DNA from: Beroe ovata
Lineage: Eukaryota; Ctenophora; Nuda; Beroida; Beroidae
Assembly (NCBI GenBank): GCA_946803715.1
Contig: CAMPET010000096.1
Coordinates: forward strand, 122,438-151,834
Direction: 5' to 3'
DNA: 29,397 nt
Both the position numbers and the translations under genes were made by a program. Below are positions 20,660-29,397 of the stretch, piece by piece. How positions within the stretch are numbered: the first letter of the stretch is position 1; each line of letters starts with the position of its first letter. The notes under the pieces were generated by a model. That model saw only the letters and a list, made by a program, of their open reading frames with translations, was not told the DNA's origin and made no database searches.

Positions 20660-23600
20660 ATGGACAAAGTTAATTCTGATGAGCCACTGTATGAAAAGGT
20701 ATCCGATTTTGATGACTACGAGAAAGAAAAAGACACCAGGTTGCTCTCATGGCCACGAGTCATATTTGTTGCTTTTGCCAGCACAGCATGTGGTCTTGCA
20801 TCTTGGTTTACACTTCATAAAGGGAAAGATAATCTGGGAATCAGCATGTTGGTATAAACAAGTTCTATATTCAGAGAATGTTTAAGAGTGGTGAAAATTA
20901 AAATGGGATCCGTATTAATCTACATTTCGCAGGGTGGAGCACTTGCTGATATCAGTTCTGGTAACCCTTGTTTTGGGAGGAAGTGCCATAGCTTCTCATC
21001 ATGCGCGATGTACAATTTCACTCATGCCAACTGTCCTGTTCTCTGGAGTCGGTAGATCTTTGATAAGAGCTCTAATGATAAATCTGCTCATCACTGGACC
21101 GCTTCAAAACGTTCTTCAGAATACAGCTCTTCTTGTCGAAAGTGTTGACTGTTCAAACAGCTTGATGATTGAGCAAGTCATACTAACTGCAGAACAAACA
21201 ACTAAGATAATGCAGCAGCAAATGGTTATTTTAGAATTCTTTTGCATTCTTTTCCATGTTGCTGGTACAATGCTCGGCTCATTTTGCAATGGCTGTTACA
21301 GAAAATGTGGTAAAAGTCATAGTTTTCAGGATTCATTGTTCAACTCGACAAATGCTCTCAATGAGGGAGGGAGAAGTTTGGAGAAGTTTGCAAATGCAGA
21401 GCTTGTTGATAAGTTAAAAGAGGAGGATGAAGCCGGGCACACTTCTACAGAAGGTATTCGCCAGAAAAGGGAGAAACAGTGTAGCCGAAATGCAGGTAAA
21501 TCCATTGAAACTCAAATTTGAATATTGTGATAGCATCCTGTTTTTATCATGACCGACTATTGACTAATCACCCAGATGAACCATCTAATCGATGTGGGAG
21601 AGGTTTTAAATCGGATCCCGAGGATTGCAATAAAATTAAAGCTGATGGAGGCAATGAAGACTGCCACAATGATAGTGAATTTGAAAATAAAGAGAATGAT
21701 AACAGAAAGCATACTGAGGTGGCTATAAATCCGCTTTGTTGATTTTTCAACGTTCTCGTATCTCCTTATCCTTGAATAACAACCCTCTGTTCTCCATTCT
21801 CAGCAAATAGCTAGGTCTATAGGGGACCTAGCAGAGCAGTACCAAGAGCCCAACATATCCATGTCAACAGAAAGTGATCTGAATATGAATACAACCAATC
21901 TTGTGAATGGGTAACGATGCCACAGAATTTTTTGAAAATGCCTTTTCTTAATTCGTAGTAATTAGTATCATTATAATTGGAATGGTAATTGGTATCAGCT
22001 TCAAAGAGACCACAGAAAAGATCGTACGGGTAACCGAAATTGTTTCGGCTGTTATGAACTGGTTGTCTATTGCCCTCCTACTCCAACTTCTCCTCAACTC
22101 AGTATACCACCAGGTCATTATCCTTTACTTCACACATTTTTACCTTATTGGCGGAATAGATGACTTCTGCCTTGGGGTCTTACCTTCAGGCTTCATCTAA
22201 CAACAGGTCTCTGTACTCTTGCAGGTCAGATATCTTACCAAAGACTCCTATTTGAACAAGGTTACCACCAAACGGCTGCTTGATCTGGATGCCAAACTTC
22301 CCAGCCAACACAGAGCCTTCCCATTACCGACTTACATGGAGGTAACATAACTGTTAATAGAGCTAGAGATATTGTACCATCAAAACACGTGGCCCAAAAT
22401 GAAGATTTCTGGTGCGAATAACAGAATATTATTGTTACAGACCATAGTAAGAGATGGTCGCAAACGCTGCTTGTCTGTTGAAGAACTGAAAGCTGCCATT
22501 GTAGGGGCGATCAAGCAGATTATATTTTCCCTAATGTTCTTCTTCGTGATATTCCTGGATTACCAAGTATATGCGTTACTCGAGGACATTGCAGAAACAG
22601 GTTTGCTGCATCTGTTGAATTTATCGATCGCCAATTCCGTTCTTATGCGTGAAAATTCGTTCTTGAACCTTGGGAAACTAGAAAGTGAGTATACTTATAT
22701 GAGTACTCTACATGAGCACATGACTATATGAGTATGCTGACTATAAGAACCGATTCTCTCAGGTTACACAGTCTATGAAGTGTTCATAACCGTGGGCGTA
22801 TTGTTAGAAAGTCAGGGAGGGAAATGGGTTAAACCTGTTCTTGACAGTATACCACAGGTCAACGAATATCAGCAACTGTCGTTCACTCAGGTAATAAAGA
22901 ATTTTAATAGTTCTTATTTCATTCATTAGTAACTTGCGAGAAAATCAATATTGAATTTGCGCTTACTGATAATGCTCTTATCAACCTTGGTCTTCTAATC
23001 AAAAATCTTATCTCCTCCTTTTCACTATTCCCTAAAAGATAAGAATTGCGATCTTTCCAACATTTGATTTGTGGCAAATTGTTTCTCCATCTATTTTTAA
23101 TTGATGAGCGAAGCCCATGATCCCTTGTTTTCAGGAGAATAACAAGTGTTTACCGAACGGTCTGCCTCCTGACCGATGGGCAATCAACTCAATCTTCCTT
23201 CTGCTCATCCTAATTTTATGTATAACAGTTCTGGAAGTAAGAGATCCCTCCTGTTTTTGAGTGTTTTCCCGCATCTCGTCATGAAAACGGTAATCGTTGC
23301 GACGCGCAGGTATACTCTGCACGTGCTGTGCGCGCAGTTTGTGCTTGGTACTACCCGGACAGGGAACGAACACGTGTTTTTTGGCTCTACCGGTTCCTCA
23401 AGCAACGCAGGATAGATCATTTCAATCGCTTGGTTAGTTTGTCACGTGTTCGGTGTTTCGTTAGGCGCATGTATTACGCCTGATTATATCAACATTCAAC
23501 AACCATCTAACTCACATGTAGAACTAGGGACCTGTCACAAATTGAATTTGTTATTCTATAATGCGACAGGGAACTCAAAATTCAGCTCAGGTTGATGATA

Positions 23601-24642
23601 AACGAGCGTGTCTCCCCAAGAGAACGTTTATTTCGCGGCTGTATCACAAGGCGTTCGCAATGAAGTGCGTTATATGCCCGAGTAAAATGCAAGGGTACAT
23701 CTGCGGTTTCTGTCTCTCAAACGGTAACGCCTCCGTTAAAGATGATTGACCTTTAACTCATGTATGACTGAATTAATCGGGCGGTTATGCCCGAATCTTG
23801 TATGAGTCATTCATTGCATGACTATCTAAATGCACGAGTAATGCACGAGTGTTCATCATCCCGGCATCCCAGGTTACGACATCATGCTCTGTAAAGTGTG
23901 TTGGGAGGATGCGAGTCGGAAGTGTCCGTTCTGCAAAGTGAGTGTCAATGGAGGAGCGGACTGTCACGCGGACAGCTTGGATTCCTCGGATGAGGAGGCT
24001 GTTTGGAGCGAGGGCAAGGTCCTAGTTATGGCGAGTGTACACGGTCTATCGAGCAACTCGACAATCCGTCATGATTCGAGTAGCAACAAATCATCGAGAG
24101 CAACGTTAGAAAAGACGAAAAAGTCAGGTGAAGCAATGTTGTTCGCTCCAACAGACTCGTTAAGCAGGGAGGAGTTGATCATTCAAGAGACTACATCATA
24201 CAGCAGTAAAGATTCATTGCTAAAAAGCAAAATGTCAACTAAATCGACTTTGCCGAGTAACCAGAAAATCATGGAACTGCCTCAAAACATGGAACAAAAA
24301 AATGCAGCACAACATTCAGAAGAACCAATCTTCCATTGGAAATCATCGCCAATTCTAGCTGCTTCTCCAAGCAGCACTTTACATGGTGGAACAACCTCAT
24401 CAACTAGCTCAATGACAGAGGAAAAAGTGATGCCTATCCGAGAATCTGGTGGTGGAGAAAGCCTTCATCAATCTTCATTGTCTACATCATCACAAATCAA
24501 CATCTTACCAACTTCTCCATCAAGTGGATCAACATTACCGAACAACAATTTATCTGGTGAACCATTGGCACCGAGCAACATCACAACAGAAACTACATCT
24601 TCACCCAGCAACACAGATTTACCTTTCGACTCAATTCCATGA
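20660..24642 (+). CDS. DCST1: DC-STAMP domain protein with C-terminal RING-like domain (DCST1-type), 12 exons, about 928 aa
   Basis: Multi-pass membrane protein of the family (DCST1/2, SPE-42, Sneaky) needed for sperm-egg membrane fusion; mammalian DCST1 is also a ubiquitin ligase. Predicted exons: 20660-20847, 20933-21495, 21576-21718, 21804-21910, 21966-22113, 22225-22341, 22441-22684, 22763-22890, 23135-23236, 23310-23432, 23570-23723 and 23873-24642. Phases agree; the first donor (GT at 20848) is the least sure. Seen: N-terminal membrane segments (FVAFASTACGLASWF; ISVLVTLVLGGSAI), a Cys-rich and charged loop in exons 2-3, the family block VRYLTKDSYLNKVTT, another membrane stretch (AIKQIIFSLMFFFVIFLDY), CLPNGLPPDRW, and CAWYYPDRERTRVFWLYRFL. 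Four CxxC pairs follow (C654/657, C666/669, C679/682, C690/693), as in DCST1. The last exon adds a Ser/Thr-rich tail of about 235 residues not expected in the family. The start is the first ATG of an open exon. Confidence 0.88.
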
Positions 24643-24972
24643 TTCCCCAGAATTTGAAAGTTTTATGGTTATGCATTCCATTCTGTTCTTGTGAATAACT
24701 AAACTTAATGGTTTCAATCTAGTCAAGTTTATGATGGTTTATTTTATTTTAAGCCCCTTTCACTCGGTGGTGCTTATATATTCATTTCCCTTGACGTAGC
24801 AGTATGCGATGAGTGTCGGCAAGCAACAGAGTCAACGCAACCACAGCAACATGCCGAAATTCCGTGGAGTCGACTAGCAACCTCGTTACTACGCAACAGT
24901 GTGATATTTGCAAAACACGCGTGATATAGATTATAACGCGTGGGGATTGACGCGTGTGGGACGTAACGCGTG
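24643..24972. other. Spacer between DCST1 and RNF212-like genes
   Basis: DCST1 3' UTR and the upstream region of the next gene, same strand. The last part contains several ACGCGTG words (about 24916-24970) just before the start codon. They resemble the core of the MCB/E-box type of regulatory site, but this is only a resemblance. Confidence 0.5.
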
Positions 24973-27311
24973 ATGGACTGGGTTCACTGCAATGGGTGTT
25001 ACATCTCACCTCCGTCGAAGGAGCACAAGTTTCTTCTAACCAGCTGTGGGCATATTTTCTGTAACAAGTGTTACAACGCTCCAAACCTTCCTTGTTTGGT
25101 AAGTTATCGATTTAGTTATGGTATTTGATTACATGGTCTGTTATTTTGTGAAACATGATCGGTTATTGTTGGAAATGCACTGGTTAGTCGTTGTTGGAAA
25201 TCATTTTTACGTATGCACTTGAAATGACCAATCTCCAGGTGTGTAAGAACAAGTGTATGATCACACCACTCAAAGCGAACATGAGCCCAGACGTCCAGCT
25301 ATTCTTCATGGATCCGTTAGAAGTGGCAGCCAAGCTGCACAAACAACTCCTCAAAGTCCTGGATTTCCAGAAAGCACAGCGCAAACGTTTAACAGGTAAA
25401 TCATGGTGAACAATGAGTAGTTAGGTATATGGTGACGTGAATGAGCTTTTCCTGTCTGTAACACTCAGTGACATTCTTAAAACGTCCTTCTTGAACGCGC
25501 GGTGGTACATTATACAATTGCCTGAGCTTATAGTACTTAACCACCGAAATATTGTTTCCACTTTGAACAATGCGCGCACTTACCACTTTTCTTTGGGCAA
25601 ATTTCTTAACCTGCATCTACTTTAACGCCATGTTTTAACTTATAAATTTGAGGTGGTGGATATAATTCCTTGTTGAAATTGTTGCTGCTTGGTTAAACTG
25701 TCTGCAATGAATGGGAATAGAAAACAACACGTTCACTCGCGTCTCCTAGGATATATAACCATTAGGTACCCAGTAACTGTTCACTGGGGTCCCAAATGTT
25801 TTTGATCTCGTGACAGCGATTGACCAATGAAACATGGATTCAACCAATGGAAATCGAGAAACGCTGTCACGTGATCAAAAACATTTAGGACCCCTCCCCA
25901 AGAATTCCATTCTCAATAGCATTCGCTTAATAAGTTAATAATAACCACGATGATAGCCAATTCCGATGTAGAATCATATTCCTATGCTATAAGATGCTAT
26001 CGGATCAAGCGCCCCGATTCGTTGCTGCCCCCGCTTATGTTTTGCTTATCCGAATAAGCCAATAGTCAAGCTCTCTTGACAAGATCGTTACCAACATAAA
26101 TTACANAAAAATAGAGAGAATGCCAAATTATAATAGGGATGGTTTTCTTGGGGAGGGGTCCCAAATGTTTTTGATCACGTGACAGTGAAAAATGGAGAAA
26201 CGCTGTCACGTGATCAAAAACATTTAGGACCCCTCCGCAAGAATACCATTCTCAATAGCATTCGCTTAATAAGTTAATAATAACCACGATGATAACCAAT
26301 TCCGATGTAGAATCATATTCCTATGCTAATGCTATCGGATCAAGCGCCCCGATTCGTTGCTGCCCCCGCTCTGCTTATCCGAATAAGCCAATAGTCATGC
26401 TCTCTTGACAAGATCGTTACCAACATAAATTACAGCAATCTCAGGGACCACGACGACAGCTACTTCCTTAGAACTCCCAAATGTCTGTGATGCGTTGAAT
26501 CCCCTTGCAAGCTTGTTAAATCGCGCAGGAAATTATCTATGAATCGGTATTTCGGCTACAATTTTGTCCGAGTAATGTATATTATAAGTGAGTACAGTCA
26601 CTTTTTCATACGCAGCAATGCCTGATGTGTCCACGAAGTCATGAATTTTGATTTTAATCCACTTTTCTCTTGAATCAGGGCGGAAATTTCCTAAAACTCA
26701 TATTCGCTTACACTTAGGTCATCATATAAAAATCGATCAATAATAGACACACGATGATTTTTTCACACATCCATCGTTCCTAAGTAGTATATAAACAGTA
26801 AAATATGTTAGAAATCTGTGCTACGAGTAATTTATGAACAGGTTACATCTCAGAGTTCATCGACATTTCCTATCACTGCTATAGAGTTTCCATGACCACC
26901 TTAGCAATAACCACAAGTACCTATTCCAGCATACAGACTACAAAACATGAAGAAAAGCCAAGTTGGGTTGGCGAAACTGAACCAGGAAGTGGAGCGTCTC
27001 ACGGTAGAGAACAAGCAACTCCGGATGTCCCTATCGTGAGTAGCAATGTGAACAAATATTATCCGAATTCCGTCGGATTACCGGTGTGTTTTTCGTCGAG
27101 TTGCATACATATAGTGAGCTGCAGTGCAGAACACGGATTTTTTTTAATTGCACACTGTTTAGAATATTATGCACATAATTAATCTGTCTAATAACATCCG
27201 CTCGGTAACTTGACAATTCAATTTCTCAGTGTTGCCAAGTTTATCGGCGCGATTTTAACATTCTATGACAATTGCAAGACTATAAGTTCGGCATTGTCTA
27301 CAAGTCATTGA
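24973..27311 (+). CDS. RNF212: RNF212/RNF212B-like meiotic RING protein, 4 predicted exons
   Basis: Zip3/RNF212-family RING protein, in other animals a SUMO or ubiquitin E3 at the synaptonemal complex that selects recombination sites for crossing over. Exons 24973-25098, 25239-25395 and 26930-27035 are supported by phase and homology; 27230-27311 is tentative. The N-terminus MDWVHCNGCYISPP and TSCGHIFCNKCYN match vertebrate MDWxHCNQCF and TSCGHI(F/Y)CxKC closely. The C3HC4 set is C6, C9, C25, H27, C30, C33, C41 and C44, split by intron 1. Exon 2 gives LKANMSPDVQLFFMDPLE and VLDFQKAQRKRL, as in RNF212B. Exon 3 is a coiled coil (VGLAKLNQEVERLTVENKQL). The model ends at 156 residues, much shorter than vertebrate members (about 300), which have a Ser-rich tail. 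The last exon may be wrong, or the tail may be lost. The 1.5-kb intron 2 contains a duplicated fold-back repeat. Confidence 0.85.
25786..26434. repeat. Tandemly duplicated segment with fold-back arms
   Basis: Two related copies, about 25786-26105 and 26155-26434, lie within the RNF212-like intron. Each begins with an inverted repeat. In copy 1 the arms are 25786-25818 and 25862-25894 (33 bp, two mismatches, 43-base spacer). In copy 2 they are about 26152-26186 and 26202-26236 with a spacer of about 15 bases. The arm word is GGGGTCCCAAATGTTTTTGA plus TCACGTGACAG. Behind each hairpin is a nearly identical stretch of about 190 bases (starting CCATTCTCAATAGCATTCGC, ending ACCAACATAAATTACA), with small deletions in copy 2. 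An N at 26106 lies between the copies. Confidence 0.9.
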
Positions 27312-28464
27312 GAATCTTGTGTTCGAAATACGCCTGGAAACACGCGAGAGCATACTGCAGATAACCAAATTCCAGCTCGGAAACGTGGGCCTGCACAATT
27401 CCCCAACACCCACGTAGGAAGTGGGCTGCCAGGATGAATTTCAGTGAGTACTCCATGAGCTTTTCCTCGGTGACCTTCTGTTGAGCAACGGGCAGGTCCA
27501 ACCTCCTGACATACCTCACGATCATTTCCCGTCTCTTCTCCTCCGTTGGGATGTTGGATCTATCCCGGGTAAAGTAAGGGTAGGTTGGACTGCCGAAATC
27601 GAACTCCATCGACGCAAAGAAACTCCCGAAATCGTACGATCTGTAGTTGTAGGAGCTCATGTCGCAACCCACGACTTGCATCCTCCTATCATCTTTATTC
27701 CCGGTCAAGAGGATGTTACCCTCTCCCAGATTGTTGTGACAGAACACGACAAGGTCATGGCACGGGAAGCAGATCTCTTTCAGGGTATCCAGCTCCTCAT
27801 ATATGTTGTACCGGACTATCTTCTTCAGGATCTTCGCCTTGTCCTCCTCCTCAAACTGCACAGACAAAGCCATGGAGTGGTAATGATCGAGCATCTCCTC
27901 CAGCCTCCCAGCATTCTTCCCAAACGGCATCACCATCTTGTGGTATTCCGCCAAGTAGTCCGCCAGGTGGTTCGTAGCCTCCGTTTTCCGAAGTTCCACC
28001 GCCCGTAACTGGCGGGATTTCTCGTACTCCTCGAATCGTCCGTCGGGGAAGATAGCGTGTATCTTGGGGAGGTAATGTCGTTCTGCCAGAATGACGTTTA
28101 GTGTCATCATCTCCACCTTGTTGAATCCGACATACGAGTCAATCTCCCCGTATACCTTGAGTGTCACCTTCGTGGGGTAATCTTTCTCCGTCTTCAGTAT
28201 TTTCAATCCGTCATTTTCTCCATCCCACAGCACCAATTTGCACGTGTACAGGTAGTTTGTCAGGTCACCGCGCATTCCTTTACACCGGAAATGTTTCATT
28301 TCGGCCCGGGCCCATGGCCCACCAAGGTATTTCTTCACCCATGTGAATGCTTGATCCCTGAAGTCCACAACAGTCTCATTTTTGATGAGGTGGGGAAGCT
28401 GACACTCGGCAGTGACTGCCCGAGTCTCTAGATCGATGGAATCAGCTAGACTACACGTGTCCAT
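27298..28464 (-). CDS. Choline/ethanolamine kinase-family protein, probable pseudokinase, intronless, 388 aa
   Basis: Family enzymes transfer phosphate from ATP to choline or ethanolamine, the first step of the CDP-choline (Kennedy) pathway in the cytosol. ATG at 28464 is the first in frame; the open frame continues to 28521 without an ATG and has a possible acceptor (CATATTCCAG), so a 5' exon may exist. Seen: an N-terminal lobe with a GMRGDLTNYLYTCKL nucleotide-loop-like segment, VTLKVYG, a conserved ILAERHYLPKIHAIFPDGR block, PFGK, Brenner's motif as VVFCHNNLGEGNILL, then MSSYNYRSYDFG, and a C-terminal AAHFLRGCWGIVQAHVSELE with FGYLQYALACFQAYF. Length and order match human choline kinases. 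Catalytic Asp of HND is Asn245 (codon 27730-27732), and the metal-binding Asp of the IDFEYSSYNYR block is Gly266 (codon 27667-27669); Asp268 lies two residues later. If real, phosphotransfer should be lost or greatly reduced. The rest is well conserved and open, so it is not an obvious pseudogene. Its 3' end overlaps the tentative last exon of the RNF212-like gene. Confidence 0.92.
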   Translation of the reverse strand: MDTCSLADSIDLETRAVTAECQLPHLIKNETVVDFRDQAFTWVKKYLGGPWARAEMKHFRCKGMRGDLTNYLYTCKLVLWDGENDGLKILKTEKDYPTKVTLKVYGEIDSYVGFNKVEMMTLNVILAERHYLPKIHAIFPDGRFEEYEKSRQLRAVELRKTEATNHLADYLAEYHKMVMPFGKNAGRLEEMLDHYHSMALSVQFEEEDKAKILKKIVRYNIYEELDTLKEICFPCHDLVVFCHNNLGEGNILLTGNKDDRRMQVVGCDMSSYNYRSYDFGSFFASMEFDFGSPTYPYFTRDRSNIPTEEKRREMIVRYVRRLDLPVAQQKVTEEKLMEYSLKFILAAHFLRGCWGIVQAHVSELEFGYLQYALACFQAYFEHKILNDL

Positions 28465-28510
28465 AGCTCCGTCTGGGAATTTGTGGGTGAAATTAGGACT
28501 GGAATATGAG

Positions 28511-28595
28511 ATTGTACTCAAATCAGTTAGCTAACATTGTACTCAATCATCTTACATTGTACTCAAATCAGTTAGTTAACATTGTACTCAATCAT
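28511..28595. repeat. 45-bp tandem duplication upstream of the choline-kinase-like gene
   Basis: Two 40-base near-identical copies (28511-28550 and 28556-28595, one C-to-T difference) beginning ATTGTACTCAAATCAGTTAG, with a 45-base period. Each also contains ATTGTACTCAATCA internally, so the short word occurs four times. The array lies in the presumed 5' UTR or proximal promoter of the minus-strand gene. Confidence 0.88.
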
Positions 28596-29369
28596 AAGTT
28601 ATCTCGGCAACGAAACTGAAGCTCACGAGAGTGCTGTAAGCTTGACGAAACACTGAGACAATAACTGTACAATAAGCATGCAAATTTCGCAAACAGCGGT
28701 CGTCAAGACATACTATAGAATTGCAGTGTTTAAATGTAGTATGATAGTGGTTTGTAGCATCCAATATAGTGATTGTTAAGTATGATTAATAAAAATCTAG
28801 GACTGAAAGTATTTGTCTTTCAACAATAAAATGTTCCTGCGCACACAATATGACTGATGGTAAGCATGAGATAATGACTTTTTGCAAAGTCATGATGATA
28901 CATACGAAGCAGGCGGGCGTTGATTTTAAAATAGTTCCACCTATTGTACGCAAAATTTGTAGGATATGAGGTTAATTCCCTTCTGACAACTACACTTTAG
29001 GGATTATGGAAGTTATAGCAAACCTGTGCATACCTTCGTCGTTTCTCTATTGGTTTCGGCCGTATGCTTTCTTGTTAACTTGTATTTGCTAACTTCACCA
29101 TTAGACCATTGTATCCAATGATAGAACTGCGATACGAATTGTGGTCAATTTAACACACGAGTTCAAAGTCGTGAAACTGTGTTTGTTTTGCATAAAATAC
29201 AAAACATAAAAGTTATCAGCATGGAAAGCAGCTGAGATCAAAAGATGTGAAGCTCACAGATGTGTTGATATTGTTGGAATATTCACGTTGTGAATTGTTT
29301 GAATGGATATGAGTGTTTAAACTATCGATATTATAGTGGGTACAGGGCACACATCCTGCACAAGTCGCA
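28596..29369. other. Right-end intergenic region
   Basis: AT-rich, with no open frame of note and no recognisable gene, RNA or structured repeat on either strand. It probably includes the upstream region of the choline-kinase-like gene. Confidence 0.55.
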
Positions 29370-29397
29370 CATACACACATCCCACACACACACACAC
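29370..29397. repeat. CA-rich microsatellite at the right edge
   Basis: The window ends in CACACAC, preceded by ACATACACACATCCC. Together with the TG run at position 1 it indicates that the sequence is bounded by simple repeats. Confidence 0.9.

Noticed and set aside
20934-21521. 195-codon frame as a separate gene starting at 20934
   Set aside because: The first codon is GTG and a CAG acceptor lies directly before it. It is exon 2 of the DCST1-type gene.
24449-24694. 81-codon plus-strand frame in the DCST1 tail
   Set aside because: Alternate frame of the repetitive Ser/Thr-coding sequence.
27667-27732. Reading the choline-kinase-like gene as a decayed pseudogene
   Set aside because: Both substitutions are missense in an otherwise conserved, uninterrupted 388-codon frame. 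Decay would be expected to bring stops or frameshifts.
27481-28008. Plus-strand frames of 175 and 130 codons
   Set aside because: They are antisense shadows of the choline-kinase-like coding exon.
1-29397. tRNA, rRNA or snRNA genes
   Set aside because: Scanning by eye for tRNA A/B boxes and known RNA motifs gave nothing convincing on either strand. A covariance-model search would be needed to exclude them.

Overview
The window is eukaryotic nuclear DNA from an animal. Genes are split by short introns with GT..AG borders, spacing is compact, and there are dinucleotide microsatellites, GC-rich dispersed repeats and single N positions. The gene set is metazoan or near-metazoan: a class A GPCR, a dual-PH ArfGAP, a DC-STAMP-domain protein, an RNF212-type RING protein and an IFT subunit. 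The small introns and highly divergent receptor suggest an early-branching invertebrate. A demosponge is my leading guess, but no single marker proves it. The window starts and ends in TG/CA repeats.

Layout. 1-2550: gene-poor, with microsatellites and small palindromes. 2551-5156 (+): a seven-exon orphan class A GPCR of 489 residues. 5588-13273 (-): a dense same-strand run, in order of coordinate, of IFT56/TTC26 (13 exons, 553 residues, almost exactly the human length), an ERICH2-like protein, an IQCC-like IQ-motif protein and a TXNDC16-like thioredoxin-fold ER protein. 13274-14279: a divergent intergenic region carrying one copy of a GC-rich dispersed repeat. 14280-17905 (+): an ADAP/centaurin-alpha gene (ArfGAP-PH-PH), with a 28/32-bp minisatellite in one intron. 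17906-19218: intergenic, with more copies of the GC-rich repeat. 19219-20322 (-): a papain-family cysteine protease whose coding region is intronless. 20660-24642 (+): a DCST1-type multi-pass protein with a C-terminal eight-cysteine RING-like domain and a long Ser/Thr-rich tail. 24973-27311 (+): an RNF212/RNF212B-like meiotic RING protein, with a duplicated fold-back repeat in its largest intron. 27298-28464 (-): an intronless choline/ethanolamine-kinase-family protein that appears to lack two catalytic aspartates. 28465-29397: no gene seen.

How the genes relate. Several are known in other animals for cilia/flagella (IFT56; ERICH2 and IQCC by weaker association), for sperm-egg fusion (DCST family) or for meiotic crossover (RNF212 family). 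This suggests a neighbourhood rich in germline and flagellum genes, although ADAP, the GPCR, TXNDC16 and the protease do not fit that theme. The least expected items are the predicted choline pseudokinase, the papain-like enzyme that lost both partners of one disulfide, the GPCR lacking the DRY and NPxxY tyrosines, and the repeat structures. Exon borders were read by eye from splice consensus, reading phase and family similarity. They are predictions without transcript support.
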